Shown here one piece after another: positions 61,011-64,000 of a stretch of DNA of 64,000 nucleotides; position 1 is the first letter of the stretch, and each line of letters begins with the position of its first letter. The translations under genes were made by a program, and so were the position numbers. The notes beneath the pieces are model-generated. The model saw only the letters and a program-made list of their open reading frames with translations. It was not told where the DNA came from and searched no databases. This DNA comes from Sindora glabra. Lineage: Eukaryota; Streptophyta; Magnoliopsida; Fabales; Fabaceae. Location of the stretch: contig CM035232.1 of assembly GCA_020226215.1 (NCBI GenBank), forward strand, positions 16,466,316 to 16,530,315, read 5' to 3'.

Positions 61011-64000
61011 TCATGAGGCAGCCTGTTTCTCACTTGCTTTGTAATAAAGCATCTTCTGTACATAGAACATCATGTATCCTTGGGCAGCCCTAACAATGTT
61101 CTCATCAACTTGAGTGATCCAAGCATCATCACACTTGTACCATTGATTGCTCAATCGCAAGTAAGTCACATAATGGCCAGCATCTAGCTTACCCGTGTGA
61201 GTGACAACAGCAAACAACTCAAATTCAGATAAGAATTCATTTGAAGCATCAGGCTGATCCCCATCAAAAGGAAATATTCTGTTCCCAAACCGACTCCTTA
61301 AGATTGATGACGAAAGGTAAGGTGACATGTCCAGTGAAAGGGGGAACTGCAAGTAGCGGTCCACCTTCCTTGACATCTTCTTTGCTGAAGAATGCTCAAA
61401 TCTCTTTATGTGGAAGCAAGACACTAGGGGAAGCTTCCTTATAGACATCTGCTTTAGCGATTCCTGCCTCACCTGACACTGCTGACAGAAAAACTTTTGG
61501 TCTGATCCCAATTTCTCAGCTCTTGTAAATTGCTCCAAGCACCCCATCAGGGTTGGTGTCCCACAGTGTCGGTTCAAATTCAAATCTGTCTCGCCATTGC
61601 AAGAATGGTGGGATGTTGTAGTGGCAACCTTGGAAGAACCCCCTTGATTTGGTTCCAAGTCCAGTGAGATGTCCACACATGGGTCATAGGTTGTTGATGT
61701 GAAACCACAAGCCATGCACATGACATCAGATCGCAAGATACCAGAAAATACTCTATGAGCAATACAACAGTCTCCATTGCCTGCACCATCAATTAAATAC
61801 AGTCACATAACATGTTACAGTAAAATCCAATCATGCCAGTTTAATCAGAATTTTATGGTTGACTTTCCGTATGTTTAGTAACTTTGTCCAGATTCTCCTA
61901 CACATAATCAGTATCACTATTGCCAACTTCAACACAAGTACAAGTACAATCCCTAATAGGTAATACCTATCTTCTACAGATCCAAACAGCAGTCAAACCT
62001 TATAGCCTTCAAAAATTATCAATGAACTATAGTTAAAACCATCATATGTTTTGTTATTATCTTCTTGACCCCATACAAAAAGCAGAGCTTCACTTCAAAA
62101 ATTATGAATGGGGTGAATTTTACAACAGATGACCTCTTAAATGTATGCGCTAAAATTTTTCTAATCATTGTTAGAAAATAAGATGGCAACAGGACATAGA
62201 ATGAAACCAAGAAAGCACAACTCCATCAAATCCTACACTACTAACATCTCAGCCAGACAAATAGAAAGCACAAAGTTCCAACATACTAGTGATGGCTAAG
62301 AAACCTATTTCAACATTCTCTCAAAAATAGGACTAACCTTGTTAATTAAATCGATCCTAAACATTGCAAGAGGTGGAGTAAACATGAGTGTTATTTGAGC
62401 TAGATATGCTATAAGATGAAACTGACAGGCTACAGATCAAGTTGACTTACTGGGACTCACTGGAGTGTAGCAGCTAACACCATCACGCCAGCAGGTTGAG
62501 GTTGAAATTAGCCCTAATTGTTTGATCAATTGCTGACTCCTAGGCAACAAGCAAGAGACCTAAACCCACACCCTGCAGTTGAATATTATGGTAACTTTGT
62601 TATCTTAAATACTTTAAATTGTTTTCAATGCAAAAGAAAATTTTATATATCAGTGGCATCCAATTACGGTCAGACAGTGCCACCTTTTTTATCACATCAT
62701 CATGCATTATCTGGATTGTTGTGCACTTATGTTTCATGCTGAGCTAATTCATTGACTTGTCACTGGAAGAAGGGATAATAGGTTGACCTCTTGCACCACC
62801 TAAGGACTTGCATTATTGACAATCCAAAGCTACCGCTCAAACACTACTAGTTACCAAAGCTATATGAGAATCCTATCACTCTGTCAGGTTTCAAAATGCT
62901 ACGAGTTACATCTTATGTACAGGGAATTGAAATTGAAATAGCCACACTTTTTACTGGTCTTCCAATAATTTCTCCTAACATAGAAAGACATTAGAAAAGA
63001 ACATCACAGTATACTAAGTGGCTTTTAAAGATTGCATTTTATGGTCCAATTTAACTTCAGTAACTTCAGCTGAAAAGGGTGCTAAATGGCAACACCAGGA
63101 ATGCAACAAAACTAAAACTGCAACAACTAGAACGCATTGAAACAAACAAACCTTACAGATTTGAGCTAAGACTTACGAAACTAGAGTCCCAACAGAAAAA
63201 AGGTTTAATGCATGCCATCATCGTACAGAGTAAAACTTGGGCTCAAATTTAGTTTCACCCAGACAAGTACAAGTAGAAAGAAATTTCCACGCAGTTCATA
63301 AGCTTTATCTCAGTGTTTTTAATTTAGGTTGAAATTTGCAGCAGATAATGCATTGAGATAAAATCCATTCCTATGAAATCCTAACCTAAACCCCCCTCCT
63401 CTCTTCCAAAATTTTACCTTAAGTCCTTCAGAGAAATAAAGGCAGGGCACAAAACAGGTATCACCATCTGACTGCATTACCTTGACTATGGGGCTTGCGC
63501 CGATCTTTTTCCACCTTTTCGTGGATCCCGTCAAGCATGGAAATGAAAAATTCATGTGCATCCTGTTGTTCATAACTTGCTAGATTCGCTGCATGTTGCC
63601 ACCAACTGAACCAAAACAACAGTAAAGCATTATTAAATAAAAGAAAAAATTCTGAGCTTCTAGAACAGAAATTACTAGAACAGGAATTACTAATCACTAA
63701 ATATATACACACAGAAAAACACATATAAAACCAGCATCAAATATTATACCTTCAAGGCAAAGCCTAACAACCAATACATCAAAAGAACCTCACTAATCTA
63801 TGAGGCAAGTTATACAAGTTTTTTTTTTTTTCATTTTTTTTCCAAACCCCATGAAATTACTGAGTAGCCCCAACCTCTCACTACATTTACTTCAAAATTT
63901 ATAATTCAATCTTCACATAAGGACAGCGTATAGTTCAGTATAACGATACGAACCTGTGTAAGAACTTTGCGGGGCTGAAAGGCATACGATCTCCCGAATA
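61011..64000 (-). CDS. UBP22-like ubiquitin-specific protease (SAGA deubiquitinating module), 3' part
   Basis: Three exons in the window: 64000-63954 (partial, continues beyond the edge), 63605-63481 and 61780-61011 (stop TGA), joined in frame at GT-AG sites, 313 residues. The protein matches the USP22/UBP22 family, which removes ubiquitin from histone H2B in the nucleus as part of SAGA. Visible: YSGDRMPFSPAKFLHSWWQH, the QQD box YEQQDAHEFF, a zinc-binding CMAC...CQQC pair, and the His box GKLDAGHYVTYLR (catalytic His) with WYKCDDAWIT (catalytic Asp). The N-terminal ZnF-UBP and the Cys box lie outside the window. The second intron (63480-61781) is 1.7 kb and has no recognisable content. Confidence 0.93.

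Overview
This is a 64-kb piece of an AT-rich plant nuclear genome, from a eudicot by its gene content. Two genes are confidently named from intron-containing models: the chloroplast-import GTPase TOC90 and the SAGA-type deubiquitinase UBP22. A third, an intronless ARM-type-fold gene, is clear but unnamed. The species cannot be fixed from sequence alone. A Citrus-like rosid is possible, but that is a guess.

Layout. 1-11715 is a >99.9% identical direct copy of 21460-33175 and stops exactly at a 100-N gap (11716-11815). 11816-15921 is retrotransposon debris: the 3' part of a copia-type LTR, then a decayed copia RT/RNase H. 15932-27324 is MULE A, an old Mutator-like element on the + strand. 27325-36182 is flanking non-coding DNA with older repeat fragments. 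36193-46122 is MULE B, a younger element of the same family on the - strand. 46371-47570 is the ARM-fold gene (+). 47571-52997 is intergenic with tandem repeats and a MITE. 52998-56123 is TOC90 (-). 57.3-61.0 kb is intergenic with one tandem duplication. 61011-64000 is the 3' part of UBP22 (-), cut by the window edge.

The most interesting content is the MULE family. The four termini all start GGC and align at matching offsets. MULE B has a perfect 10-bp target-site duplication (TSD) and MULE A one matching at 8 of 10 positions. Both elements share one plan: a terminal inverted repeat (TIR), a TATA-like box about 230-260 bp inside, a short pyrimidine-rich leader, a 2.3-2.4 kb AT-rich putative 5'-UTR intron, then a MuDR-type transposase (DDE, SWIM, zinc knuckle), and directly downstream a plant-mobile-domain (PMD, MAIN-like) gene on the same strand. 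In MULE B the transposase frame is broken only by three in-frame stops. Its PMD gene carries two stop codons at the same sites as in MULE A, so PMD seems to have been broken before the two copies split. MULE A also carries a 2.4-kb foldback at its PMD end that includes an inverted internal copy of the terminal repeat, a natural hairpin that could feed small-RNA silencing.

MULE B sits about 240 bp upstream of the ARM-fold start codon and has probably split that gene's promoter. The 11.7-kb duplication is either an assembly artefact (allelic contigs placed in tandem) or a very recent tandem duplication. The gap hides the deciding junction.
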